Assembly (NCBI GenBank): GCA_934700385.1
Contig: CAKUXO010000001.1
Location: 1 to 64,000, forward strand
From: an uncultured Candidatus Melainabacteria bacterium
GTDB taxonomy: Bacteria; Cyanobacteriota; Vampirovibrionia; Gastranaerophilales; Gastranaerophilaceae
Length of the DNA: 64,000 nt
Direction of reading: 5' to 3'
A model generated the notes under the pieces. It was not told where the DNA came from. It made no database searches and worked only from the letters and a program-made list of their open reading frames with translations. Made by a program: the position numbers and the translations under genes. Below, piece by piece: positions 35,004 to 44,132 of the stretch; position 1 is the first letter of the stretch; every line of letters starts with the position of its first letter.

Positions 35004-36188
35004 TTAAGAATTTTCATCTTCCATTTTTTTGAATTTTTCAAGCGACTTTGCTCTTTGCTTTTCGATTTCTTTTTGCGCTTGAATATCCCCTTTTTGATAA
35101 GCAGTTTTTTGAATTTTTTGTTGTTCTTGGGCAGTTGTTTTTTTGAGTTTGTAAACAAAAATCAAAATTTCAGCAACTGCTTTATATAAATCAGGTGGAA
35201 TTGGGCGATTAATTTCAACTAAGCGAAACAAAGCCCTTGCAACAGGCGGATTTTCAATTACAGGAATAGAGTGTTTTCTTGCGATTTCTTTAATTTTTTG
35301 AGCAAAAAGCTCTGTTCCTTTTGCAACTAAAATCGGTGAATCCATTTTTTGTGCGTCATATTTAATAGCACACGCTACATGGGTTGGGTTACAAACAACA
35401 AAGTCACAAGTTGTAACAGCATCCATCATTTTTTGTTGCAAAATTTGTTGACGACGTTGCCTTAAGGCAGCTTTTACATTTGGGTCACCTTCAGAGTTTT
35501 TATATTCATCTTTAACTTCTTTAAAAGACATTTTCTGGTCTTGCAAAAATTTCCATTTTGTAACCCCATAATCAGCCGCAGCAATAATCAAAAAGGCGAT
35601 ACCGGCTTTTATAACGAAGTCTAAAATTAATGAACCAAATTGAATTAATACAGCAAAATGATTATCTATTGCAGCTAACATTAAAATAGTTTGAAAATGT
35701 GAAACATAAACAATATAGCCGATAATCCCCAAGATAACAACTTTTGCGATGTTTTTAAATAAATCAAAAAGAGTTTTTGGGCTTGCGAGATTTTTAAAAT
35801 ATTTTGTGGGGTTGAATTTTTCTGCGCTAAATTCCATTGGTTTTGTTGTGAACAATGGTCCAATTTGAATCATATCCCCTAAAACCCCAACAAACGAGGC
35901 TAAAACAAGAATTGGAAGCAAAATAAGTGCGGTTGGAATTATTGTTTTAAAAAATAAATAAGCATAGCCTATATCTTGCAGGTGTTTTGTTGGGATTTGT
36001 TCATACACCCCAACAAAAAGTGCGCTCAATTGTGACCATATCATTGGTCCAAGAAGATAAATGGCGCTAAACATAATGATAATTGCAATAGCGGTTGATA
36101 AATCTTTTGATTTTACAACCTGACCTTGCTCTCGAGCTTTACGAAGTTTCTGTTGGCTCGCTTCAAACTGTTTATTCTCGTCGCCCAT
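35004..36188 (-). CDS. flhB: Flagellar type III export switch protein FlhB
   Basis: FlhB controls substrate order in the flagellar export gate. Four membrane helices (about 30-215) are followed by the cytoplasmic domain with the autocleavage NPTH in VCNPTHVACAIKYD near residue 267 and PVIENPPVARALFR. The N-terminus (EASQQKLRKAREQGQVVKSKDL) is standard. At 394 residues it is slightly longer than usual owing to a charged Gln/Lys tail. Four bp separate it from the upstream 878-residue gene on the same strand. No fliR or flhA lies here. Confidence 0.93.
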   Translation of the reverse strand: MGDENKQFEASQQKLRKAREQGQVVKSKDLSTAIAIIIMFSAIYLLGPMIWSQLSALFVGVYEQIPTKHLQDIGYAYLFFKTIIPTALILLPILVLASFVGVLGDMIQIGPLFTTKPMEFSAEKFNPTKYFKNLASPKTLFDLFKNIAKVVILGIIGYIVYVSHFQTILMLAAIDNHFAVLIQFGSLILDFVIKAGIAFLIIAAADYGVTKWKFLQDQKMSFKEVKDEYKNSEGDPNVKAALRQRRQQILQQKMMDAVTTCDFVVCNPTHVACAIKYDAQKMDSPILVAKGTELFAQKIKEIARKHSIPVIENPPVARALFRLVEINRPIPPDLYKAVAEILIFVYKLKKTTAQEQQKIQKTAYQKGDIQAQKEIEKQRAKSLEKFKKMEDENS

Positions 36189-36192
36189 AAAA

Positions 36193-38829
36193 CTATTGTT
36201 CTAGTTGGATATCAGCCACTTTTGGATCAAGTAATTTTTTGCCTGAATTTTCAAATTCAATTTGTAAAAGCTGACGTTCTTCATAGTTAATTATTTTAAC
36301 TATTGAACCTTTGCCATATTTTTTATGAAAAATTACATCTCCAACACTATATTGCACTTCTTCGTCGCTTTCTTGTTCTTCATTTTTGAAAATTGGAAGT
36401 TTTTCTTTTGGTTGACTGCTTTCAATTTTTTCAAGATTAACTTCGTCGTCATTATCATTTGAAACGGTTTGCGGTTTTGATTCAATAATTTGATTGAAAC
36501 TATTGTCAATAGAGTTATCTGCAAGGGTTGAAAGGTCTAGTTCATCATTTTGATTTTGATGTTCTTCTTCATTTTCAAATCCAAGAGAGCTTTCTTTTGC
36601 TATTTCAAAGAAATCAAGTTCATCATCAGATAAGCCTGTATCATAAGCGTCACCCATTTCTTGAAGTTCAACGTCGTTTTTATTTTCTTTTTCAACGTAA
36701 TCATAAGGTGAAGAAATGTTTTGAACAGGTGGAACATAATTTTCATCTTCAGGGTCGATTAAATCAACTTTTGAAAAATCAATTTCACGTTCTTTTTTAA
36801 CTTCCCTAGTCGGTTCTTCCTTAATTTCAACAGTTTCTTTGATTTCTCCAGCTTCTTCAACCTCTTCAACTTCTTGATTTTCTTTTGAAGGTGTTTCTTT
36901 TTCAATTAAGGGTTCAGTTTGAAAATCTTTATCTAAAAGTTCTTCTTTTTCTTCTTCAATTATTTCTTCGATGTTTTCATCTGAAGCTTGATTTTCAATT
37001 TTTGAATTATCTTCAATTTCATCATCTTCTTCATCTAAAATTTCTTGAAAGGGTGATTTTTCTTCTGATGGAGTTTCAACAATTTCAGGTTCAACAACTT
37101 CTTCTACTTCTTCAATTTCTTCTTGATGTTCGTTTTCTTGTTCATTTTGAGTTTCTTCAAAATGAGAAAAGTCATCTGTTGAATTTTCTTTTGAAATTTC
37201 AGATATATTTTCAGTTTCTTCTTGAATAGATGAAGTTTGAGATTCTTCATCTTCTTGAACCTCATCTTCTTGAGTTTCATCTTCAAAGGCACTATCTATT
37301 TTTTCTTCAGAAATAGAACTTTGAGGAGTTTCAAAAACATCTTCACTTTCTTCATAAGAAACTTTATTTACATTTTGATTTAAGAAATCTTCTTCTTCCT
37401 CATTAATTGCTTTGTCAAAATTTTCATCAACTTCTTTGTTCATTTCTTGATTTTGTTGTTGCTCGAAGTTGTTTAATTCTTTAATCAAGCGTTCAGAATC
37501 GGTTGATTTATTGTTTTCATTATCATTTGAAGAATAATAATCTTTTTCATTGATTTTTTCATTTTCATCATCAAATAACGAAAGGGCGATTTTTCTATAA
37601 TTTTTTCTTTTTTCTTGAACAGTAAGTTCATAATCTTTTGCGTAGTATAAGAAATTATCTGTGTTTTCGCCAAATAAAACACAACCATCTGGAATTAAAT
37701 TTGAAAGAGCAAAGTTTGCATCTAAAAAGTCACTTCTTTGATATAAACTTGGCATTAAAATATAATTTTTGCAATTTTGCAAAATTGAAGGCAGTTTTTT
37801 ATAGTTATAAGAAACTGTTGGAATGAATTTAATGTTTGGTTTTTTGTTATAAATTTTGTTGATTAAATCAGTGTCACAGTTTTCATCGTTAACTCTTGAG
37901 ATTAAATATACCTCTTGAGATAAGTCATGGATTAAATATTCAAAGTAAATTTTTTGCCAGAATAAATCTAATCCTGATAAATCAACAATAGTTATTTTAT
38001 TATTTTTAATTGTATTGAAAAGATTTTCATAATCTCTTTTAGAACGAGCAAAAATCTCGCTCATTTGACATTTTTTTAATCTCACTAAAAGCAATTTTAA
38101 TTCTGCATAAGGAGTTGCTTTATATTGTTGAATTAAAACCCTTGCAAAAGCGTTAAAAGGAATGAAACCTAGGGGCTGTTTTTTTGCAAATTTCTTAATT
38201 TCATTAATAATAGCGCCGCATGTTGCTTGAAATTCAAGGCTTGCGTCAGATAAACATTTATCAAAAACATAATCTATTGTTATATCATTTAAAGGTAGGC
38301 GAAAATCTCTTGTTGCTTTGATTTTAACCGCTTCTTCAAAATCAACAATTCCTGTTGAATCAACAATAATTGAGTTTTTAACACTAGAAAGTTTTTTTGC
38401 AAGGTTAAGAGAAATTATATTAGAGTTTTCAATTTTATCTGATAAAACAACTGCATTATTATTAAAGAAGTCATATTGAAGTTTTAAGCCTGTTTGACTT
38501 TTAACATTTGTTGCAAAAATAAATGTGTCTTTATCTTGATTGATGAAATCTTCAATTTCTTCTTGCTTTAATTTGATAATTTCACATTCTTTATTAGGCG
38601 TAAAATTATCATAAGGCATGACCTCATTATTATGAGTTATTTTATAGAATAATTTAAGCTTAGCAACGTTTTGAGAAGCGTCAAATTTATCGTCATATAT
38701 TTCAATAACTTGCGCTAAATATCTATCTGTTGCTGATTTTACCATCAAAAAATCAAAAAGCTTAAAGGCTTCAACATTGGGGTTAAATAAAATTCTTATA
38801 CTATTGTTTAGTGCATTAGCTACTTGCAT
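36193..38829 (-). CDS. Degenerate HerA-like ATPase with acidic linker and UvrD/PcrA-type C-terminal domain
   Basis: The 878-residue protein has three parts. Residues ~1-410 resemble HerA: a barrel-like start (ATDRYLAQVIEIYDD), and KITIVDLSGLDLFWQKIYFEYL near 272, like the HerA strand IVDLSGL. The place for the P-loop (AVVLSDKIENSNIISLN near 125) lacks GxxGxGK[ST], so ATP use is doubtful. Residues ~420-810 are extremely rich in Glu, Asp, Asn and Ser with no fold visible. Residues ~818-878 (YSVGDVIFHKKYGKGSIVKI...LLQIEFENSGKKLL) match the Tudor-like tail of UvrD/PcrA that binds RNA polymerase. It is probably cotranscribed with flhB. Function unknown. Confidence 0.6.
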   Translation of the reverse strand: MQVANALNNSIRILFNPNVEAFKLFDFLMVKSATDRYLAQVIEIYDDKFDASQNVAKLKLFYKITHNNEVMPYDNFTPNKECEIIKLKQEEIEDFINQDKDTFIFATNVKSQTGLKLQYDFFNNNAVVLSDKIENSNIISLNLAKKLSSVKNSIIVDSTGIVDFEEAVKIKATRDFRLPLNDITIDYVFDKCLSDASLEFQATCGAIINEIKKFAKKQPLGFIPFNAFARVLIQQYKATPYAELKLLLVRLKKCQMSEIFARSKRDYENLFNTIKNNKITIVDLSGLDLFWQKIYFEYLIHDLSQEVYLISRVNDENCDTDLINKIYNKKPNIKFIPTVSYNYKKLPSILQNCKNYILMPSLYQRSDFLDANFALSNLIPDGCVLFGENTDNFLYYAKDYELTVQEKRKNYRKIALSLFDDENEKINEKDYYSSNDNENNKSTDSERLIKELNNFEQQQNQEMNKEVDENFDKAINEEEEDFLNQNVNKVSYEESEDVFETPQSSISEEKIDSAFEDETQEDEVQEDEESQTSSIQEETENISEISKENSTDDFSHFEETQNEQENEHQEEIEEVEEVVEPEIVETPSEEKSPFQEILDEEDDEIEDNSKIENQASDENIEEIIEEEKEELLDKDFQTEPLIEKETPSKENQEVEEVEEAGEIKETVEIKEEPTREVKKEREIDFSKVDLIDPEDENYVPPVQNISSPYDYVEKENKNDVELQEMGDAYDTGLSDDELDFFEIAKESSLGFENEEEHQNQNDELDLSTLADNSIDNSFNQIIESKPQTVSNDNDDEVNLEKIESSQPKEKLPIFKNEEQESDEEVQYSVGDVIFHKKYGKGSIVKIINYEERQLLQIEFENSGKKLLDPKVADIQLEQ

Positions 38830-38984
38830 TAATAAACTTTCTCTATTCCTATAATAATTATACCAATAAATATATTAATATTCCATTACTCATTATAATA
38901 TTACAACAAACACCGCATATTTTGCAATTTATATTTAAAAAAACTTTATAAAATATAAAAAATAAAAAAATTTAAAAATAATAC

Positions 38985-39013
38985 TTGACAGTTTTTTATG
39001 TCCTTACTAATAT
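38985..39013 (+). promoter_or_regulatory. Consensus promoter of the tRNA-tuf cluster
   Basis: TTGACA (38985-38990), a 17-nt spacer and TAATAT (39008-39013) lie 16 bp before the first tRNA. The remaining 150 bp back to 38829 is AT-rich and holds nothing else I can name. Confidence 0.85.
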
Positions 39014-39029
39014 ATACTTATCAGAAATT

Positions 39030-39101
39030 GCCGATGTAGCTCAATGGTAGAGCAACGGTTTTGTAAACCGTAGGTTGCGGGTTCGAGTCCCATCATCGGC
39101 T
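39030..39101 (+). tRNA. tRNA-Thr (anticodon TGT)
   Basis: Acceptor GCCGATG/CATCGGC, D arm GCTCAATGGTAGAGC, anticodon stem ACGGT/ACCGT with loop TTTGTAA, and T loop TTCGAGT are all present. The T stem has one C-A mismatch and a G-U end pair. CCA is not encoded. Confidence 0.95.
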
Positions 39102-39149
39102 ATTTTTATTAATTGCACCTTAGAGGTAAATAGCTTGCTTGAAATAGCT

Positions 39150-39257
39150 ACAAGAGCCTACGCCCTTGTGGTGCAGGGACTCTGCCGAGAAAAAGTTGCG
39201 TTGAATCGCAAGTTTTTCGAGAGGGAAGCACTCCCGAGTGCGCAAGCAAATAAGACA
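39150..39257 (+). other. Structured, GC-richer spacer with a tRNA-Thr(GGT) 5' fragment
   Basis: GCCCTTGTGGTGCAGGG at 39162-39178 nearly repeats the first 17 bases of the tRNA that starts 99 bp later, but no tRNA follows. Instead there is a hairpin AAAAA-G-TTGCG/CGCAA-G-TTTTT (39190-39217) and a second small stem GCACT/AGTGC (39228-39241). It could be a decayed tRNA or an unknown RNA. Confidence 0.45.
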
Positions 39258-39260
39258 TAC

Positions 39261-39332
39261 GCCCTTGTGGCGCAGGGGTAGCGCACTCCCTTGGTAAGGG
39301 AGAGGCCGTGAGTTCAAATCTCATCAAGGGCA
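39261..39332 (+). tRNA. tRNA-Thr (anticodon GGT)
   Basis: Acceptor GCCCTTG/CAAGGGC, anticodon stem CTCCC/GGGAG with loop TTGGTAA (anticodon GGT) and T arm GTGAGTTCAAATCTCAT fold well. With the first tRNA it covers most Thr codons. Confidence 0.95.
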
Positions 39333-39398
39333 AATTAATTAATTTGTAATTTGACAATTAAATATTCGATATCAAATTATCTAAAACAAATTTAATTT

Positions 39399-39481
39399 GG
39401 GTAGATGCCCGAGTGGCTAAAGGGAGCAGACTGTAAATCTGCCGTCAATCGACTACGGTGGTTCGAATCCACCTCTGCCCA
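39399..39481 (+). tRNA. tRNA-Tyr (anticodon GTA)
   Basis: Acceptor GGGTAGA/TCTGCCC (one G-U), anticodon stem GCAGA/TCTGC with loop CTGTAAA (anticodon GTA), a long variable arm (CGTCAATCGACTACG) and T arm GGTGGTTCGAATCCACC identify a class II tRNA-Tyr. The Thr-Tyr-tuf order is an ancient bacterial arrangement. Confidence 0.96.
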
Positions 39482-39618
39482 AATTTTTATAAAGCAAATT
39501 GCGGTAAGTTTCACCCAATTAGCAAAATAAAGCGATATGGAAAACCTAATTTCCTCAAACGCTTTTATGATTTTAAAACTAATAAACAAAAAAATAAGAA
39601 AAAAGGAGATCTTATCTT

Positions 39619-40827
39619 ATGGCTAGAGAAAAATACGAAAGAACCAAGCCACACGTTAACGTTGGTACTATCGGTCACGTTGACCACGGTAAAACAACAT
39701 TAACTGCTGCTATTACTGGTTGTATGGCTGCTGCTGGTCAAGCTGAAGCAAAAAAATTCGATGAAATCGATGCTGCTCCAGAAGAAAAAGCACGTGGTAT
39801 TACCATTTCAACTGCTCACGTTGAATATGAAACAGAAAAAAGACACTATGCACACGTAGACTGCCCAGGACACGCTGACTATGTTAAAAACATGATTACA
39901 GGTGCTGCTCAAATGGATGGCGCAATCCTTGTTGTTGCTGCTACTGATGGTGCAATGCCTCAAACTAAAGAACACATCCTACTTGCTCGTCAAGTTGGTG
40001 TTCCAAATATCGTTGTATTCTTAAACAAATGCGACATGGTTGATGATCCTGAATTATTAGACCTAGTTGAAATGGAAGTAAGAGAACTATTATCTTCTTA
40101 TGAATTTGATGGCGACAACATTCCATTCATCAGAGGTTCAGCTTTAAAAGCTTTAGAAGCTGTTCAAGCTAACAACTCTATCGGTCGTGGACAAGATCCA
40201 TGGGTTGATAAAATTTGGGAATTAATGGATGCTATCGATGAATACTTCCCAGAACCTGTTCGTGATTTAGATAAACCATTCTTAATGCCTGTTGAAGACG
40301 TATTCTCTATCACTGGTCGTGGTACAGTTGCTACAGGTAGAGTAGAACGTGGTATCGTTAAAGTTGGTGACGAAGTTGAATTAGTTGGTCTTGGCGAAAC
40401 TAAGAAAACAACTGTTACCGGTGTTGAAATGTTCAGAAAATCTCTTGACCAAGGTCAAGCTGGTGACAACATTGGTGCTTTACTTCGTGGCGTTGATAAA
40501 ACTGAAATCCAACGTGGTCAAGTTTTAGCAAAACCTGGTTCAATCACACCTCACAAAAAATTCACAGCTAACGTTTACGTTCTTAAAAAAGAAGAAGGCG
40601 GACGTCACACTCCATTCTTCCCAGGATATAGACCACAATTCTATATCAGAACAACTGACGTAACTGGTTCAATCAAATTCGACGGCGAAATGGTTATGCC
40701 TGGTGATAACGTTGTAATGGAAGTTGAATTAATCAACCCTGTTGCTATTGAACAAGGTATGAAATTCGCTATCCGTGAAGGCGGTAGAACAGTTGGTGCC
40801 GGCGTTGTAGATAAAATTATCGAATAG
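39619..40827 (+). CDS. tuf: Elongation factor Tu
   Basis: EF-Tu brings aminoacyl-tRNA to the ribosome. The 402-residue protein has GHVDHGKTTLTAAIT (P-loop), RGITISTAHVEYET, DCPGHADY, NKCDMVDD and a full set of domain II and III blocks through REGGRTVGAGVV. AAAAAGGAGATC before ATG 39619 is a strong site. It lies behind the tRNA genes and is probably processed from the same transcript. The next genes (secE, nusG and ribosomal genes) often found after tufB are absent; a terminator follows. Confidence 0.98.
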   Translation: MAREKYERTKPHVNVGTIGHVDHGKTTLTAAITGCMAAAGQAEAKKFDEIDAAPEEKARGITISTAHVEYETEKRHYAHVDCPGHADYVKNMITGAAQMDGAILVVAATDGAMPQTKEHILLARQVGVPNIVVFLNKCDMVDDPELLDLVEMEVRELLSSYEFDGDNIPFIRGSALKALEAVQANNSIGRGQDPWVDKIWELMDAIDEYFPEPVRDLDKPFLMPVEDVFSITGRGTVATGRVERGIVKVGDEVELVGLGETKKTTVTGVEMFRKSLDQGQAGDNIGALLRGVDKTEIQRGQVLAKPGSITPHKKFTANVYVLKKEEGGRHTPFFPGYRPQFYIRTTDVTGSIKFDGEMVMPGDNVVMEVELINPVAIEQGMKFAIREGGRTVGAGVVDKIIE

Positions 40828-40850
40828 TTAATTTTTCTAAAACATAATTA

Positions 40851-40880
40851 AAACCCTCTATATTTTATAGAGGGTTTTTT
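40851..40880 (+). terminator. Rho-independent terminator of tuf
   Basis: A 12-bp perfect stem AAACCCTCTATA / TATAGAGGGTTT with a TTT loop and a T-run, 23 bp after the stop. Confidence 0.9.
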
Positions 40881-40985
40881 AATGCCCATTTTCCTTAATT
40901 TTCCTTTAATTATTCAAAATGGTTATTAGCAAAATTTTATTTTCCTGTGTTTTATATAATTATCATCCCTTTTTAAAATTTATTT

Positions 40986-43900
40986 ATGAATATTACATCA
41001 CCAAAAATTATAAAATTTTCAATATCTAACCCAATTTTTAAGAAAAAAGAAGAACAGAAATTTAATAAAAAATCTACTCAATTAAGTTCTCTAGCCGCTC
41101 TTGGTTTATATAATAAAGCCTTTGTTAATCTTAATTTTAAAGGTTCAAATAAAAAAGACGGACAAATTGATAAAAATGAAATCAAAAAAATTGAAGAAAG
41201 AATTAATAACACTTTTGATAAAGGTGAAATTTCTTATTTTAATGATATTGTTTTTTCTGATGATGAAAGTATTAAAAATAATCAGCTTTCTTTAATTGAT
41301 AATCTTTTAGATGAAAAAATTAAAAAAGATGCAATTTTAAAAATTTTAACAATGTCTTGCTCTCTATATAATGATATTACAATGGCGCAAATTGATTTTG
41401 CAAAAGAATTGGCTTCAAAAAAGCTGCATGGTGAAACAATTGCTTCTATTTTAAATGTTACTCAAAATATTGATGATGTTAAAATTCACAATGATTATGT
41501 TGAATTTACAAATGAAATGTTGAAACATTTTAAGCCTAAAAAAGTTTTGATAGCGTTATCTGGTTCAAAAATTAAAAAAGAATATTTTATTGAACAAAAA
41601 GAATTTTTTAGCGAATTAAATAAAACTAAAATTGGTTTTAAAAATACCTCTAATATTTTAGCTTATACATATAATGAAAATAAAAAAATTAATGCTAATC
41701 AAATCAAATTAGCTAAAAGTTTAATGAAAAAAAATGTTGAATTAGCTGACATTTTAAAGATTTTGAGCTATACTAATTCTTCTGATTTAAAATTAAACAC
41801 AGTTCAAGTTGATTTAATTAACGATATTTTAGATAAAAATCTTGGAGAAAAGTTTATTTCTACCCTTTTAAACTCCATACCCCTTGAAGATAAAAAAGAA
41901 AAAAGGCTTGAAAAATTAAAACAAGCGCAAAATTATCTTAAAGATTATGATGATAAAAAATTAACTAAAAGGCAAATTGAATTTTTATTAAAAGATAATG
42001 ATGAATTATATGATGATATTTTAAAATTAAATAAAAAAACTGGGCTGGATGTAGCTGAAACGATATCTTTAAAAGCATATTATTTTCCATATTTATATAA
42101 AGTTGATAATATAAATCAAATTTCAACCGAAAATAAAAAAGATTTTATTGATAAACTGATGAAGTTAAATTCTGGTACGTTTTTTATTTCAGATGATACA
42201 ACGAAACTTTTTCCTCTTATTCCTGCAACTGCAACAGATTATTGTGAAATTTTACCAAAACTTGTTCAATCTCTTGGTGTTGAAACAAAACCTTTAAATG
42301 ATGAAGAAATTTCTTCTTTTAACACTTCCTTAAATTCTCTTTCGTCTTTATTAAACGATTTATCGGATGATGAATTTAATAATTTAAAAATAACTCAAAA
42401 CTATTCTAAAGATGAATTTATTAAAGATGTTTTTGAATTGGTTAAAAATTTAAAACCAAAACAAAAGCAAAAGGTTTTAGATTGTTTCGGTTTTCAGCTT
42501 TTAAAAAATGACCAAGGTTCAAAAGTGGCTGATGATGAGAGTTATTCAATTATAGGTTATCCGATTGACTTAAATATAGATGAAAAATTAGCAAAAATTA
42601 AAAATAAAAATGTTGTTGAAGTTGCGCTTGGGGTTCAAAAACTTGTTAATAAATTCATTGAAAATAATTCTATTAATGTTAATGGAATTAACAACAAGCA
42701 AGCGAAAATTCAAAATAATTTAGATGAAATTTTAAAATATTTACCAGAATTTAGAACAACCCTAGATAAAAAACAACATAAAACCCATGATTTTGATGTT
42801 TTTAAACATAGTTTAAAAGTTATGCAAAAAATTGTTCAAAATCCTGAATTTGAAAAATTAAATGAGTCAGACAAAAAACTTCTTCTTTTGGCAAGTTTGT
42901 TGCACGATATAACTAAAACCGAAGGACGTCGTGACCCATTTCACGCTAAAAATTCTTCAATGGATAGTTATTATATTTCTAAAAAGTTTAATCTTTCAAA
43001 AGATGAAATGGTGAAACTATATTCTTTAATAGATTATCATGAATGGTTTGGGCATTTGAATTCTTGTAAACCTAATTCTGATGAAGCTTTTAAATGTGAA
43101 GAATCAATTGCGTTTGATATGCAATATGATAATCTTTTTGAAATGGCAAAAATATTTACCCAAGCTGATTTAAAAGCTGTTAAAAAAGATAATTCTTTTT
43201 ATGATAGATTTAAAGAAAAATTTGAAGAATGGTCTGAATATGTGTCTTCTGATATTCAAACAATTAAATCAACCCAGCCACTTTTACCGGTAACAAAATT
43301 TCCAAGCGCTTCAAGAATAAATGAAGCAATAACAGAAGTTAAAAAAGACGGCTCAACAAATCTAAAAGGAATTTATAAAGATAAAGATGGGCTTATAATA
43401 ATTAGATTTAATGAAGTTGAAAATGATATTTGGGAAAAAATTGGTTTTAATAAAGGAGTATTTTCAAAAGGATTTACAACAAAATCAGGTGAAAAAATTG
43501 ACACAGGTAATATCCACTTTTTTATCCATGGGCTTGATTCAAAAAAACAATTAATAAATTTTGAAACATTTGATTTATTAAATTCAGACGCACTTTTATC
43601 TGTTTCTTATGCTAATAATCCTGAAACTAAAGCAAAATTTTTTAGAAGCCAAGGTGTAATAATTAATGCTAACGCTAAATATGTTTATGGCGGTAGCCCT
43701 AATGATACAATGTCTGGTTTTGGTAAAAAAGTTTCTGATTTTAAACAAAATTGGATTTATAACGGTAAAAGATTAGAAGAAAGAGAATTTATTTCTAATT
43801 TAATTAAAAGAAACCTTGGTTTAAGTGATAGGGAATACATTGAGTTTGTTGAAAAAAATATAAATAAATCTTTTGATGAAATTGAACCGATTGAAATAAG

Positions 43901-44132
43901 AGAAGAATTGATTAAAACTTTAGCAAGTGTAAAATCTCGAAAAAGGATGGGGGGTAGAGAATATAATGAAATGTATTTATCTAATCCTGAAATTATGGCT
44001 GTTTTTGCAAGTCCTTTTAGGGTTAGCGAAAAAATCGATGATACCCTAGAATTTGTCAAAAATCAAAAAGATTTTTTAAGAGAGTATGCTATTGAACATG
44101 ATATTCCTATGGTAGTATTAGGAGATGCGTAA
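40986..44132 (+). CDS. Large multidomain protein with helical repeats and an HD domain
   Basis: The 1048-residue product is not of a family I can name. Residues ~95-340 repeat a ~35-45 residue helical unit (patterns like QIDFAKELASKKLHGETIASIL and QIKLAKSLMKKNVELADILKIL). Residues ~600-690 form an HD domain: His of FKHSLKVM near 608, LLHDITK near 639 and YHEWFGH near 684, so metal-dependent phosphohydrolysis is likely. The C-terminal ~350 residues (DALLSVSYANN, YVYGGSPNDTMSGFG, RKRMGGREYNEMYL) are unassigned and could be a second enzyme or toxin-like domain. The start MNITSPKIIKFS and NFKGSNKK near 51 resemble the AAA protein's start at 2523. No ribosome site is obvious; TATAAT is at 40955-40960. 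Confidence 0.55.
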   Translation: MNITSPKIIKFSISNPIFKKKEEQKFNKKSTQLSSLAALGLYNKAFVNLNFKGSNKKDGQIDKNEIKKIEERINNTFDKGEISYFNDIVFSDDESIKNNQLSLIDNLLDEKIKKDAILKILTMSCSLYNDITMAQIDFAKELASKKLHGETIASILNVTQNIDDVKIHNDYVEFTNEMLKHFKPKKVLIALSGSKIKKEYFIEQKEFFSELNKTKIGFKNTSNILAYTYNENKKINANQIKLAKSLMKKNVELADILKILSYTNSSDLKLNTVQVDLINDILDKNLGEKFISTLLNSIPLEDKKEKRLEKLKQAQNYLKDYDDKKLTKRQIEFLLKDNDELYDDILKLNKKTGLDVAETISLKAYYFPYLYKVDNINQISTENKKDFIDKLMKLNSGTFFISDDTTKLFPLIPATATDYCEILPKLVQSLGVETKPLNDEEISSFNTSLNSLSSLLNDLSDDEFNNLKITQNYSKDEFIKDVFELVKNLKPKQKQKVLDCFGFQLLKNDQGSKVADDESYSIIGYPIDLNIDEKLAKIKNKNVVEVALGVQKLVNKFIENNSINVNGINNKQAKIQNNLDEILKYLPEFRTTLDKKQHKTHDFDVFKHSLKVMQKIVQNPEFEKLNESDKKLLLLASLLHDITKTEGRRDPFHAKNSSMDSYYISKKFNLSKDEMVKLYSLIDYHEWFGHLNSCKPNSDEAFKCEESIAFDMQYDNLFEMAKIFTQADLKAVKKDNSFYDRFKEKFEEWSEYVSSDIQTIKSTQPLLPVTKFPSASRINEAITEVKKDGSTNLKGIYKDKDGLIIIRFNEVENDIWEKIGFNKGVFSKGFTTKSGEKIDTGNIHFFIHGLDSKKQLINFETFDLLNSDALLSVSYANNPETKAKFFRSQGVIINANAKYVYGGSPNDTMSGFGKKVSDFKQNWIYNGKRLEEREFISNLIKRNLGLSDREYIEFVEKNINKSFDEIEPIEIREELIKTLASVKSRKRMGGREYNEMYLSNPEIMAVFASPFRVSEKIDDTLEFVKNQKDFLREYAIEHDIPMVVLGDA

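Noticed and set aside
34989..35007. TTAAATAA-TAT-TTATTTAA hairpin at the converging stops before flhB
   Set aside because: Only A-T pairs, too weak for a convincing terminator.
36528..37229. Leu/Phe-rich plus-strand frames opposite the acidic linker
   Set aside because: GAA/GAT-rich coding on the minus strand reads as Leu/Phe on the other strand; no starts with ribosome sites.
39075..39357. Overlapping short frames across the tRNA genes
   Set aside because: They are readings through tRNA sequence; the tRNA folds explain the region.
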